The translations under genes and the position numbers were made by a program. This document shows, piece after piece, positions 33,262 to 41,334 of a DNA stretch of 60,312 nt. The notes below the pieces were generated by a model. That model did not search any database and was not told the DNA's origin. It saw only the letters and a program-made list of their open reading frames with translations. Position 1 is the stretch's first letter, and each line of letters opens with the position of its first letter. This DNA is from Prevotella sp. (GTDB lineage: Bacteria > Bacteroidota > Bacteroidia > Bacteroidales > Bacteroidaceae): contig JAFXZF010000020.1 of NCBI GenBank assembly GCA_017541365.1, forward strand, positions 1 to 60,312, written 5' to 3'.

Positions 33262-34197
33262 TTAAGGATTCTTCTCCTTAAAAGCGTTGACAATCTTGGT
33301 GACGAGGCGGTGCCTTACGATGTCTTTGTCATTAAAATTCACAATGGCGATATCGTCGATGTCCTTGAGAGTGTCGATGGCGTCACGCAGTCCTGACTTG
33401 ACGCCATGTGGCAGGTCCACCTGTGTGAGGTCACCTGTGATGATCATCTTGGTGTTCCACCCCATGCGGGTGAGAAACATACGTATCTGTGCAGGTGAGG
33501 TGTTTTGCGCCTCGTCGAGTATCACCACAGCATCGCTCAGTGTCCTGCCTCGCATAAAGGCGAGAGGGGCAATCTGTATCACGTGCTTGTCCATCATGTC
33601 CTGCAGTTTGACCTGTGGTATCATGTCCTCGAGGGCATCATAGAGGGGTTGCAGATAGGGGTCGATCTTGTCCTTCATGTCGCCAGGCAGGAAGCCCAGT
33701 TTCTCACCTGCCTCTACTGCTGGTCGTGAGAGTATTATTTTCTTTGCCGTCTTCTCCTTGAGGGCTTTTACGGCAAGTGCTATAGAGAGGTATGTCTTAC
33801 CCGTGCCCGCTGGTCCTACGGCAAACACCATATCCTTGTTGCTGAAGGCATCGATGAGTGCCTGCTGGTTGGCAGAACGGCTCTTGATAGGTTTGCCGGC
33901 GAGGGAATATACCACCACGTTCTTTGATACGTCGGACTTGGTAAGTTCGCCCTTGGTGATATTGAGTATGTCCTCCTCTGTGATGACGTTGTACTTCAAC
34001 ACATGGCGACGCATTTTCTCGATATCCTCCTCAAACTGGCACATCACCTCATCATCGCCCAGCACGCGTATCACGTTGTCACGTGCCATGATGCGCAGTT
34101 TGGGATATAGCGAGCGCACCATCTGCAGGTGTGAGTTGTTCACACCATAGAAGGTTACAGGGTCTATGTCTTCTAAAACGATATGCTTCTCTATCAC
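33262..34197 (-). CDS. phoH: PhoH-family ATPase
   Basis: A 311-residue cytosolic P-loop ATPase, with the N-terminal KH-like part to about 90 and then the ATPase: Walker A FAVGPAGTGKTYLSIALAV, EAGEKLGFLPGDMKDKIDPYL, and Walker B AVVILDEAQNTSPAQIRMFLTR. Relatives (YbeZ) work with the rRNA endonuclease YbeY. The start codon is GTG 34197. It has a full promoter and opens a minus-strand run phoH-purC-menG-aroE-ABC-F. Confidence 0.92.
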   Translation of the reverse strand: MIEKHIVLEDIDPVTFYGVNNSHLQMVRSLYPKLRIMARDNVIRVLGDDEVMCQFEEDIEKMRRHVLKYNVITEEDILNITKGELTKSDVSKNVVVYSLAGKPIKSRSANQQALIDAFSNKDMVFAVGPAGTGKTYLSIALAVKALKEKTAKKIILSRPAVEAGEKLGFLPGDMKDKIDPYLQPLYDALEDMIPQVKLQDMMDKHVIQIAPLAFMRGRTLSDAVVILDEAQNTSPAQIRMFLTRMGWNTKMIITGDLTQVDLPHGVKSGLRDAIDTLKDIDDIAIVNFNDKDIVRHRLVTKIVNAFKEKNP

Positions 34198-34226
34198 TTA
34201 TCTTTGACGCATTTCAATATTTTGTG

Positions 34227-34258
34227 CAAAAGTACAAAAAAAGTATAAATTGAGCAAA
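34227..34258 (-). promoter_or_regulatory. Promoter of the phoH-purC-menG-aroE run
   Basis: TTTG (34255-34258), 20 nt, TACTTTTG (34227-34234) on the minus strand. Confidence 0.85.
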
Positions 34259-34261
34259 CTT

Positions 34262-34289
34262 TTCAACCTTCAACTTTCAACTTTCAACT
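34262..34289. repeat. Heptamer array (TTCAACT), 4 units, between divergent promoters
   Basis: TTCAACC, TTCAACT x3, between the phoH -33 box and the -7 box of the DUF5715 gene. Confidence 0.9.
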
Positions 34290-34298
34290 ATTTATTTG

Positions 34299-34306
34299 TA
34301 CCTTTG
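34299..34306 (+). promoter_or_regulatory. -7 element of the DUF5715 gene
   Basis: TACCTTTG, only 4 nt before the GTG start at 34311; no TTTG at -33, where the heptamer array lies. Confidence 0.65.
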
Positions 34307-34310
34307 CATA

Positions 34311-35111
34311 GTGAAAATTAGCAAAACACAATATTTACACATTTTTACTGCCATCGTGATAGTGCTCGCTCTCTATCGCTGTGCTCATGACTATGGTGCT
34401 ACAGATGGTGGTCTCTCGGCTGGCAGTCAGGCGGATACAACAGTTGTTGACACCCTGGCGACGATGCCTTCGGAAGAGCCATTGTCAGCGGAGCCTTCAC
34501 CATCGGCTGTCGCCAGGCAGGAAAATATCGTCAAACCACGCCAGTGGCATCGTATCAACTCTGTGCCGAGCTACAAGGATGCCTTCCCTGATAGCAATGA
34601 GGTACAACTCGCATCAGCGAGAAAGTATGGCGTGACTCCCGTAAAAGACCGTGCCGATGCTGAGCGCCGCAAGACAGAACTGGTCTATGTCGCTGCCAAT
34701 CCCTATTTCCATGTTGACAGGCTGAGGGAGAGCATACCTTATCTGGTGCCACGTGCCAGCATACTGTTGCAGGACATAGGCAGGACATTTTACGACTCGT
34801 TGTACGTGAAGGGGGTGCCTCTGCACAAGATAATAGTGACGAGTGTCTTGAGGTCTGAGGAAGATGTGGCAAGACTGCGCAAGCACAATATCAATGCCTC
34901 GGAAAACTCATGCCATCGCTTCGGCACTACGTTCGATATTTGCTATAACCGCTATATGACAGTGCAAACAGAGAAGGAACCGCGCAGACAAGTGCAGAAC
35001 GATACTTTGAAATGGGTGCTCTCGGAAGTGCTCCGCGATATGCGTGAGTCTGGGCGCTGCCACATAAAGTACGAGGTAAAGCAAGGGTGTTTTCACATCA
35101 CGACGAGGTAG
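34311..35111 (+). CDS. DUF5715 family protein
   Basis: It has 266 residues from GTG 34311 (KISKTQYLHIFTAIVIVLAL). The N-terminal hydrophobic segment is a membrane anchor or signal. A Ser/Thr/Pro-rich linker (~30-80) precedes the conserved domain, with HVDRLRESIPYLVPRASILL, IIVTSVLRSEEDVARLRKHN, NSCHRFGTTFDICYNRY and CHIKYEVKQGCFHITTR. The pattern of SVLRS, SxHxxGxxxD and a final H is like that of M15/VanY-type zinc peptidases, so a periplasmic cell-wall role is possible. Longer starts would place the promoter inside the gene. Confidence 0.8.
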   Translation: MKISKTQYLHIFTAIVIVLALYRCAHDYGATDGGLSAGSQADTTVVDTLATMPSEEPLSAEPSPSAVARQENIVKPRQWHRINSVPSYKDAFPDSNEVQLASARKYGVTPVKDRADAERRKTELVYVAANPYFHVDRLRESIPYLVPRASILLQDIGRTFYDSLYVKGVPLHKIIVTSVLRSEEDVARLRKHNINASENSCHRFGTTFDICYNRYMTVQTEKEPRRQVQNDTLKWVLSEVLRDMRESGRCHIKYEVKQGCFHITTR

Positions 35112-35112
35112 A

Positions 35113-35149
35113 AAAAAAGTGGAACTCTCAGCAGAGCTCCACTTTTTTT
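35113..35149. terminator. Bidirectional terminator DUF5715 / pyrI
   Basis: A-tract stem AGTGGAxCTC/GAGxTCCACT, T-tract. The loop includes the pyrI stop codon (35128-35130). Confidence 0.85.
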
Positions 35150-35580
35150 ATGTTTTGTTCTTTGTCGCAGTAGTGACAGCGCACCGTGCCGGCCAGTTTG
35201 TCGACGTTGAAATACGTCAGCATGGGTTCGTTGTTGGTGATGCACTTAGGATTGTTGCAACGTATTATGCCGCGCAGTTCGTCAGGTGTTTCCACAGTTT
35301 TCTTTTCCACCACTTCGTAGTCCTTGATGATGCTCAGCACCACCTTGGGTGCTACCACGGAGAGGCGTGATATCTCTTCGTCGGAAAAGATTCTGTCAGT
35401 AACCTTTATCAATCCCTTCTTGCCCACCTTTGACGAGGGGTAGTTCTGACCTATGGTGATAGGCTCGGAGAGTTCGTTGAGCTTTAGCAGCGATACCACC
35501 TGGTATGTCTTCTCTGCTGGTATGTGGTCTATGACGGTGCCGTTCTCAATGGCAGCCACGAGGCGTTCTTTCTTATTCAT
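35128..35580 (-). CDS. pyrI: Aspartate carbamoyltransferase regulatory chain
   Basis: It has 150 residues and gives nucleotide feedback control to PyrB. The N-terminal allosteric domain ([20 protein letters not shown], with the nucleotide-site Lys/His pattern) is followed by the C-terminal zinc domain with four Cys (CNNPKCITN ... [10 protein letters not shown]). The gene starts 19 nt after pyrB across a heptamer tract, and its stop lies in the terminator hairpin. Confidence 0.95.
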   Translation of the reverse strand: MNKKERLVAAIENGTVIDHIPAEKTYQVVSLLKLNELSEPITIGQNYPSSKVGKKGLIKVTDRIFSDEEISRLSVVAPKVVLSIIKDYEVVEKKTVETPDELRGIIRCNNPKCITNNEPMLTYFNVDKLAGTVRCHYCDKEQNIKKVELC

Positions 35581-35585
35581 AACGG

Positions 35586-35606
35586 TTAATTATCAATTGT
35601 CAATTA
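35586..35606. repeat. Heptamer array (TCAATTN), 3 units
   Basis: TTAATTA, TCAATTG, TCAATTA; it supplies the pyrB stop codon (35600-35602). Confidence 0.75.
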
Positions 35607-36547
35607 ATGATCGTTTTGTCGTTCTTGATGTCATCGAGTGTTATGCCGAGGCATCGGCAGAATATCGCCTCACGTGCATAGAGGCCGTTCTGTGCCTGTT
35701 GTATGTAGTATGCGTGTGGGTCGTCATCCACGTCGTATGCTATCTCGTTGACTCTGGGCAGCGGGTGCAGTATCTTCATGTTGGGCTTGCTCTTGGCGAG
35801 CATGGCACGGTTGAGGATATACACATTTTTGACGCGCTCATACTCCATGAGGTCCGAGAAGCGTTCCTTCTGCACTCGTGTCATATACAGTATGTCGGCA
35901 TCAGCAATCACGTCTTCGTTGAATGCCGTATGTTCACTAAACTTCACATCGTGCTCCTTGCAGTACATTTTGTACTCCTGTGGCATTGCCAATTCCTTGG
36001 GTGCCACAAAGTGAAACGTAGGGTTGAAATGCCTCATGGCAGTAATCAGCGAGTGTACGGTCCTGCCATATTTCAGGTCGCCCACGAGGTATATGTTGAG
36101 GTTTTCCAGCGTGCCCTGTGTCTTGTATATGGAGTAGAGGTCAAGCAGACACTGTGATGGGTGCATGTGTGCTCCGTCGCCGGCGTTGACGATGGGCACG
36201 GGTGCTATCTCCGAGGCATACTGCGCAGCGCCCTCTATATAGTGGCGCATGGCGATGATGTCTGCATAGTTGCTTACCATGAGCAGTGTGTCTTTGAGAG
36301 TCTCACCCTTAGTGGTGCTGGTCACCTTGGCATCGCTGAATCCTATGACGCGGGCACCAAGACGGTTGGCAGCGGTCTCAAATGACAGACGGGTTCTCGT
36401 ACTGGGCTCAAAGAAAAGGGTGGCAACGACCTTACCCTTGAGTAGTTCGCGGTTAGGATGTTTTTCAAATTCCTCCGCCATGGAGATAAGGTACATGATG
36501 TCGTCCTTCGACAAGTCGGCGATAGTGACAAAATTTTGCTTTCCCAT
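35600..36547 (-). CDS. pyrB: Aspartate carbamoyltransferase catalytic chain
   Basis: Condenses carbamoyl phosphate with aspartate, the first committed pyrimidine step. Start ATG 36547 ([20 protein letters not shown]), 315 residues; the open frame upstream crosses the promoter. Motifs are [13 protein letters not shown] (carbamoyl-phosphate site), the [10 protein letters not shown] block and [10 protein letters not shown]. It is the first gene of pyrBI. Confidence 0.96.
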   Translation of the reverse strand: MGKQNFVTIADLSKDDIMYLISMAEEFEKHPNRELLKGKVVATLFFEPSTRTRLSFETAANRLGARVIGFSDAKVTSTTKGETLKDTLLMVSNYADIIAMRHYIEGAAQYASEIAPVPIVNAGDGAHMHPSQCLLDLYSIYKTQGTLENLNIYLVGDLKYGRTVHSLITAMRHFNPTFHFVAPKELAMPQEYKMYCKEHDVKFSEHTAFNEDVIADADILYMTRVQKERFSDLMEYERVKNVYILNRAMLAKSKPNMKILHPLPRVNEIAYDVDDDPHAYYIQQAQNGLYAREAIFCRCLGITLDDIKNDKTIIN

Positions 36548-36586
36548 TTGTGTGGTTGCTGAGATGTGAAATACTGTAATTGAGTG

Positions 36587-36594
36587 CGAAGTTA
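36587..36594 (-). promoter_or_regulatory. Probable -7 element of pyrBI
   Basis: TAACTTCG on the minus strand, one mismatch to TAnnTTTG. Confidence 0.45.
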
Positions 36595-36638
36595 AGATTT
36601 TTTTTTCTAAAAAAGGCATTTTTCTCAAAGTTTTATTG

Positions 36639-36646
36639 TATTTTTG
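36639..36646 (+). promoter_or_regulatory. -7 element of the PBP1A gene
   Basis: TATTTTTG, 25 nt before the start codon; the -33 box is weak. Confidence 0.6.
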
Positions 36647-36671
36647 CACTTCAGAAGAGAATTTTTATAAA

Positions 36672-38984
36672 ATGAGAAAGAAATTCGTACATTTCCTGTG
36701 GAAAATGATGGCGGCAGTCATTGCCTTAGTGGTCATCGTTTTCGTCTTTATCTGGAACGGATGGATAGGCTATATGCCTGACATGGAGGATCTGCAGAAT
36801 CCTATCGATAAGTACGCCACGCAGATATATAGCGCCGACGGCAAGGTCATCGGCACTTGGAATCAGGATAGGGCAAACCGTATCCTCGTGAGTTTCGACA
36901 AGGTGTCGCCATACGTCGTTCAGGCGCTGGTGGCAACGGAGGATGTACGCTACTATGAGCATTCTGGCATCGACTTCATTGCTCTCGCCCGTGCCGTAGT
37001 CAAGAGAGGACTGTTGGGACAGACCAGTGCCGGTGGTGGCTCTACCATCACCCAGCAGCTTGCCAAACAGCTTTACTCTGACAAAGCGCATAGCACTTTC
37101 GAGCGTCTGCTGCAGAAACCCATAGAGTGGGTGATAGCCATAAAGCTGGAGCGCAACTTCACCAAGGAGGAGATAGTCATGATGTACCTCAACCAGTTTG
37201 ACTTTCTCCACAACGCCGTGGGTATCAAGACCGCCTCTAATACCTATTTCAGCAAGGAACCACAGGACCTCACCCTCGAGGAGTCAGCACTTCTCATCGG
37301 ACTGTGTAAAAACCCATCGTACTTCAATCCCGTGCGCCATGAGGAGCGCTGTAAGGAACGTCGCAACGTAGTGCTGCAGCAGATGGAAAAAGCTGGATAT
37401 ATATCCCATGAGGAATATACTGCCACAGCAGCAAAGCCTGTAGAACTGAAGTTTCATCGTACTGACCACAAAGATGGTACGGCAACATATTTCCGCGAGT
37501 TTCTCAGAAGGTATATGATGGCCAACAAGCCAGAGCGTGACAAGTACCCCTCATGGCAGAATGTGCAATATACCATCGACTCCATAGCATGGGAACAAGA
37601 CCCCCTGTACGGATGGTGCAACAAAAATCTCAAGAAGGATGGCACACCTTATAATATATACAAGGACGGCCTGAAGGTATATACCACCATCGACTCACGT
37701 ATGCAGCAGTATGCCGAGGAGGCTGTCTATTCCCACGTGGCGAAATACCTGCAACCAGCCTTCAACCGTGAGAACCGCCACAAGCCTAATGCTCCGTTTA
37801 CCAACCAGCTGACACCCAGCGAGGTCAATCAGATAATGAATCGTTCCATAGTGCAGAGCGAGCGCTATCGCAATATGAAGGCAGCAGGCTATTCGGAGGA
37901 GGAAATCAGGGCTTCGTTCAAGGAAAAGACGGAGATGACAGTCTTCTCATACAGTGGTGAGATAGACACCGTCATGACACCTCTCGACTCCATACGTTAC
38001 TACAAGTCGTTCCTGCGTTCTGGATTCTGTTCTATGGACGTCAGGACGGGTGCCGTGAAGGCATACGTTGGCGGACTCGACTTCACCCACTTCCAGTATG
38101 ACATGGTGATGGAAGGTCGTCGTCAGGTGGGTTCCACCATAAAGCCCTTCCTATACTCCCTTGCCATGGAGAACGGCTTCTCACCCTGCGACTGTGCTCC
38201 CAATGTGCAGCAGACATATATCGTGGCAGGCAAACCGTGGACACCACGCAATGGCTCACGTTCGCGCTATGGTGAGAGCGTGACGCTCAAGTGGGGTCTG
38301 GCACAGTCCAACAACTGGATATCAGCCTACCTCATGTCACGTCTTGACCCTCAGCAGTTTGTCAACCTGCTCCACGAGTATGGCATCAACAACCCCGACA
38401 TACACCCCTCTATGGCACTCTGTCTCGGACCGTGCGACATCACCGTGGGTGAGATGACAAGCGCCTATACCGCCTTTGCCAACCACGGCATCCGCTGTGC
38501 ACCGCTCTTTGTCACGAGGATAGAAGATGCCAACGGACAGGTGGTGGCACACTTCGAGCCACGTGTCAACGAGGTTATCTCCGAGGAGTCATCATTCAAG
38601 ATGCTTACCCTCCTGCAGGGCGTTGTCGATGGCGGCACGGGTAGCCGTCTGCGCTTCAAGTACAATGTCAACGCCCAGATGGGTGGCAAGACGGGTACCA
38701 CCAACCGCAACTCCGATGCGTGGTTTATGGCTGTCACCCCCGACCTCGTCAGTGGCACGTGGGTAGGTGGCGAAGATCGTGACATACACTTCGACTCTAT
38801 GGCGATGGGTCAGGGTGCCACTATGGCACTGCCTATCTATGCCTATTTCATCAAGAAGGTGTATGCCAACAGCGCACTGCCTTATAAGCCCGATGCCACC
38901 TTCGACCTCCCAGAGGATTTCGATGGCTGTGGCAGAGCTGTCGAGGCAGATGACTTTATGGATATAGAAAACGTTTTTGAGTAG
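36672..38984 (+). CDS. Penicillin-binding protein 1A (class A, bifunctional)
   Basis: Polymerises and cross-links peptidoglycan at the outer face of the inner membrane. Start ATG 36672 (MRKKFVHFLWKMMAAVIALV), 770 residues. One membrane helix (about 11-29) is followed by a GT51 transglycosylase with catalytic E90 in VATEDVRYYEHSGID and STITQQLAKQL. The transpeptidase has S488-T-I-K (QVGSTIKPFLYSL), SNN (LAQSNNWISA) and KTG (GGKTGTTNRNSDAW). All catalytic motifs are intact. It is transcribed divergently from pyrBI. Confidence 0.95.
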   Translation: MRKKFVHFLWKMMAAVIALVVIVFVFIWNGWIGYMPDMEDLQNPIDKYATQIYSADGKVIGTWNQDRANRILVSFDKVSPYVVQALVATEDVRYYEHSGIDFIALARAVVKRGLLGQTSAGGGSTITQQLAKQLYSDKAHSTFERLLQKPIEWVIAIKLERNFTKEEIVMMYLNQFDFLHNAVGIKTASNTYFSKEPQDLTLEESALLIGLCKNPSYFNPVRHEERCKERRNVVLQQMEKAGYISHEEYTATAAKPVELKFHRTDHKDGTATYFREFLRRYMMANKPERDKYPSWQNVQYTIDSIAWEQDPLYGWCNKNLKKDGTPYNIYKDGLKVYTTIDSRMQQYAEEAVYSHVAKYLQPAFNRENRHKPNAPFTNQLTPSEVNQIMNRSIVQSERYRNMKAAGYSEEEIRASFKEKTEMTVFSYSGEIDTVMTPLDSIRYYKSFLRSGFCSMDVRTGAVKAYVGGLDFTHFQYDMVMEGRRQVGSTIKPFLYSLAMENGFSPCDCAPNVQQTYIVAGKPWTPRNGSRSRYGESVTLKWGLAQSNNWISAYLMSRLDPQQFVNLLHEYGINNPDIHPSMALCLGPCDITVGEMTSAYTAFANHGIRCAPLFVTRIEDANGQVVAHFEPRVNEVISEESSFKMLTLLQGVVDGGTGSRLRFKYNVNAQMGGKTGTTNRNSDAWFMAVTPDLVSGTWVGGEDRDIHFDSMAMGQGATMALPIYAYFIKKVYANSALPYKPDATFDLPEDFDGCGRAVEADDFMDIENVFE

Positions 38985-39007
38985 TTAAAATATATTAAAG
39001 GGGTTAC

Positions 39008-39042
39008 AACTTTAAACTTTAAACTTTAAACTTTAAACTTTT
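39008..39042. repeat. Heptamer array (AACTTTA), 5 units
   Basis: Five consecutive AACTTTA/AACTTTT units ending 5 nt before the uxaC -7 box. Confidence 0.92.
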
Positions 39043-39047
39043 CTTTG

Positions 39048-39055
39048 TACTTTTG
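39048..39055 (+). promoter_or_regulatory. -7 element of uxaC
   Basis: TACTTTTG; the -33 region is wholly occupied by the heptamer array. Confidence 0.7.
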
Positions 39056-39113
39056 CAGAACGTACATTTTATTGAAGCGAAAAAATATAAAGCAAAACTT
39101 AATAACAAGAAAA

Positions 39114-40529
39114 ATGAAGAAATTTAATGACAAGGATTTCCTTCTGGAAACCGAAACCGCGAAGGATCTTTACCACAACCATGCGGCTAAGATGCCTATC
39201 ATCGACTACCACTGTCACCTCATCCCTCAGATGGTAGCTGAGAACAAAAAATTTGACTCTATTGCTCAGATATGGCTCATGGGCGACCACTACAAGTGGC
39301 GTGCTATGCGTTCTAACGGCATCGACGAGCGTTACTGCACAGGTAAGGATACCACCGACTGGGAGAAGTTCGAGAAGTGGGCAGAGACAGTGCCTTACAC
39401 CTTCCGTAACCCACTCTATCACTGGACACACCTCGAGCTCAAGACCGCTTTCGGCATTGACAAACTCCTCAACCCTGAGACGGCAAAGGAAATCTACGAC
39501 AAGTGTAACGATATGATAAAGAACGAGGACCGTTTCTGTCCTCGTGGCATGATGGAGCACTATAATGTTGAGGTAGTGTGCACCACCGATGACCCTGCTG
39601 ACTCACTCGAGTGGCACAAGGTGGTTAAAGAAGACCCTACAGCCAAGACCCGCATGCTCCCAACATGGCGTCCTGACGCTGGTATGAACATCGAGGCAGC
39701 TACATGGTGTGACTACATCAAGAAACTCTCTGACGTTTCAGGCGTTCAGATTACTGGTTTCGCTGAGCTCACTGAGGCGCTGCAGAAGCGTCACGAATTC
39801 TTCGAGTCAATGGGCTGTAAGCTCTCTGACCACGGCATCGAGGAGTTCTACGATGAGCCATACACTGATGCAGAGGTTGACGCCATCATGAAGAAGGCAC
39901 TCGCTGGCGAGGCTATCACCGTTGAGGAGCAGCGCAAGTACAAGCACGCTTACATGAAGGAGCAGGGCAAGATGGACTACGCTTCAGGCTGGACACAGCA
40001 GTACCACTACGGCGCCATCCGCAACAACAACTCCAAGATGTTCGCCAAGCTCGGTGCCGACACAGGCTTCGACTCTATCGGTGAGTTCACCACCGCAAAG
40101 GCTATGAGCCACTTCCTCGACGAGCTCAACTCCGAGGGCAAGCTCGCCAAGACCATCCTCTACTGCCTCAACCCATCAGCCAACGAGGTTATCGCCACCA
40201 TGCTTGGCAACTTCCAGGACGGCTCCGTTGCAGGTAAGATACAGTTCGGTTCAGGTTGGTGGTTCCTCGATCAGAAAGACGGCATGGAGAAGCAGATGAA
40301 CGCACTCTCAGTGCTCGGTCTCCTCTCACGTTTCGTGGGTATGCTCACCGACTCACGCTCATTCCTCTCTTACCCACGTCATGAGTACTTCCGTCGTACA
40401 CTATGTAACCTTGTGGGCAACGACATCGAGGCAGGACTTATCCCATTTGAGGGCTATGAGAAGCAGCGTGTATATCAGATGATAGAAGACATCTGCTACA
40501 ACAACGCCAAGAACTTCTTCCAGTTCTAA
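39114..40529 (+). CDS. uxaC: Glucuronate isomerase
   Basis: Isomerises glucuronate/galacturonate to fructuronate/tagaturonate, the entry to uronate use from plant polysaccharides. Start ATG 39114 (MKKFNDKDFLLETETAKDLY), 471 residues. Metal-site motif YHCHLIP near the N-terminus, with the family blocks MRSNGIDERYCTG, EVVCTTDDPADSLEWH and DSRSFLSYPRHEYFRR. It is a single-gene unit with promoter and terminator; no other uronate gene lies beside it. Codon use looks more biased (many AAG, CTC, GGT) than in its neighbours, hinting at high expression. Confidence 0.96.
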   Translation: MKKFNDKDFLLETETAKDLYHNHAAKMPIIDYHCHLIPQMVAENKKFDSIAQIWLMGDHYKWRAMRSNGIDERYCTGKDTTDWEKFEKWAETVPYTFRNPLYHWTHLELKTAFGIDKLLNPETAKEIYDKCNDMIKNEDRFCPRGMMEHYNVEVVCTTDDPADSLEWHKVVKEDPTAKTRMLPTWRPDAGMNIEAATWCDYIKKLSDVSGVQITGFAELTEALQKRHEFFESMGCKLSDHGIEEFYDEPYTDAEVDAIMKKALAGEAITVEEQRKYKHAYMKEQGKMDYASGWTQQYHYGAIRNNNSKMFAKLGADTGFDSIGEFTTAKAMSHFLDELNSEGKLAKTILYCLNPSANEVIATMLGNFQDGSVAGKIQFGSGWWFLDQKDGMEKQMNALSVLGLLSRFVGMLTDSRSFLSYPRHEYFRRTLCNLVGNDIEAGLIPFEGYEKQRVYQMIEDICYNNAKNFFQF

Positions 40530-40573
40530 GAGCGTCAGGTGTAGCCGATTTTTTAGGTTCACAATAGATTTCT

Positions 40574-40614
40574 TCTCCCTGTTACGGCATCATCCGTTGC
40601 AGGGAGATTTTTTT
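40574..40614 (+). terminator. Intrinsic terminator of uxaC
   Basis: CTCCCTG/CAGGGAG outer stem and ACGG/CCGT inner stem, followed by ATTTTTTTG. Confidence 0.88.
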
Positions 40615-40916
40615 GTTTGCAAGCAGAAAAAAGTTTTCTGCTTTTTTTTGTTGTTTCAGTCAACAGACGGTCTTATCTATAAGACCAATAATCTAATGCA
40701 CTGTGGTGGAAGCATCTTTCTTACACTCTATAATCAAGGGCGGGGTGGTTGCGTATTAGAGTGACAAGCAAAACTCTTAAGCGATTTCGTCTTTCCAGAA
40801 AATCAACGGAAATGTCTGGAATTGGCTCCTTTGGAAACAAAAATCCTTGCACTTGGGGTGGAGGTGCAAGGAAATATGGTTAGGTACAGGCGCATATTAT
40901 GGTTGATTTGATGATT
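40615..40916. other. Long intergenic gap, left part
   Basis: No gene seen. An isolated hairpin CCTTGCAC/GTGCAAGG at about 40845-40871 is the only structure I can point to. Confidence 0.4.
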
Positions 40917-40982
40917 GCATAGCTATAACCATACAGAAGCATAGCGATAACCCGATAGAAGCACAGTGATAACCCTATGGAA
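40917..40982. repeat. 22-nt tandem repeat, 3 units
   Basis: Imperfect units of the type GCATAGCGATAACCCGATAG-AA start at 40917, 40939 and 40961 in exact 22-nt register. A 10-bp inverted pair GAAGCTTAGC (40980-40989) / GCTAAGCTTC (41005-41014) follows. Confidence 0.85.
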
Positions 40983-41020
40983 GCTTAGCCTTTAATTTGC
41001 TGCTGCTAAGCTTCTGTATA

Positions 41021-41083
41021 AAATTAACTAGTTAATTTCGCAAATTAACCAGTTAATTTTTAAAATTTACTAGTTAATTTTTG
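41021..41083. repeat. 21-nt array of AAATTAACTAGTTAATTT palindromes, 3 units
   Basis: The first unit is a perfect 18-bp palindrome; copies start at 41021, 41042 and 41063, exact 21-nt register. From 41084 to 41253 I see only TTAGC/GCTAA and CATGC-type short inverted motifs. Confidence 0.88.
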
Positions 41084-41253
41084 GACGTTGCTAAGCTTTT
41101 AGCACCAAGAGGCTTAGTTTCCACATGCGGAAGTGTGTGCTTCAGCATGCTGAAACTTAGTGCAGGATGCTGATGGGAGATGTATAGGTGATAAATGAAA
41201 CATTGGACTTTTCAGGTGATGTTATTAGATAAGGTGTATTTTTTGTGTTTTTA

Positions 41254-41285
41254 TTTGTCTATGTCGCAGAAAAGTAGTAATTTTG
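41254..41285 (+). promoter_or_regulatory. Promoter of the leu operon
   Basis: TTTG (41254-41257), 20 nt, TAATTTTG (41278-41285). The ~45-nt leader has ATAAAGT heptamers (41314-41327) and no leucine attenuator. Confidence 0.85.
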
Positions 41286-41334
41286 CACCTTAATAGTGTA
41301 TAAAGTATAGAGAATAAAGTATAAAGTATAATTT

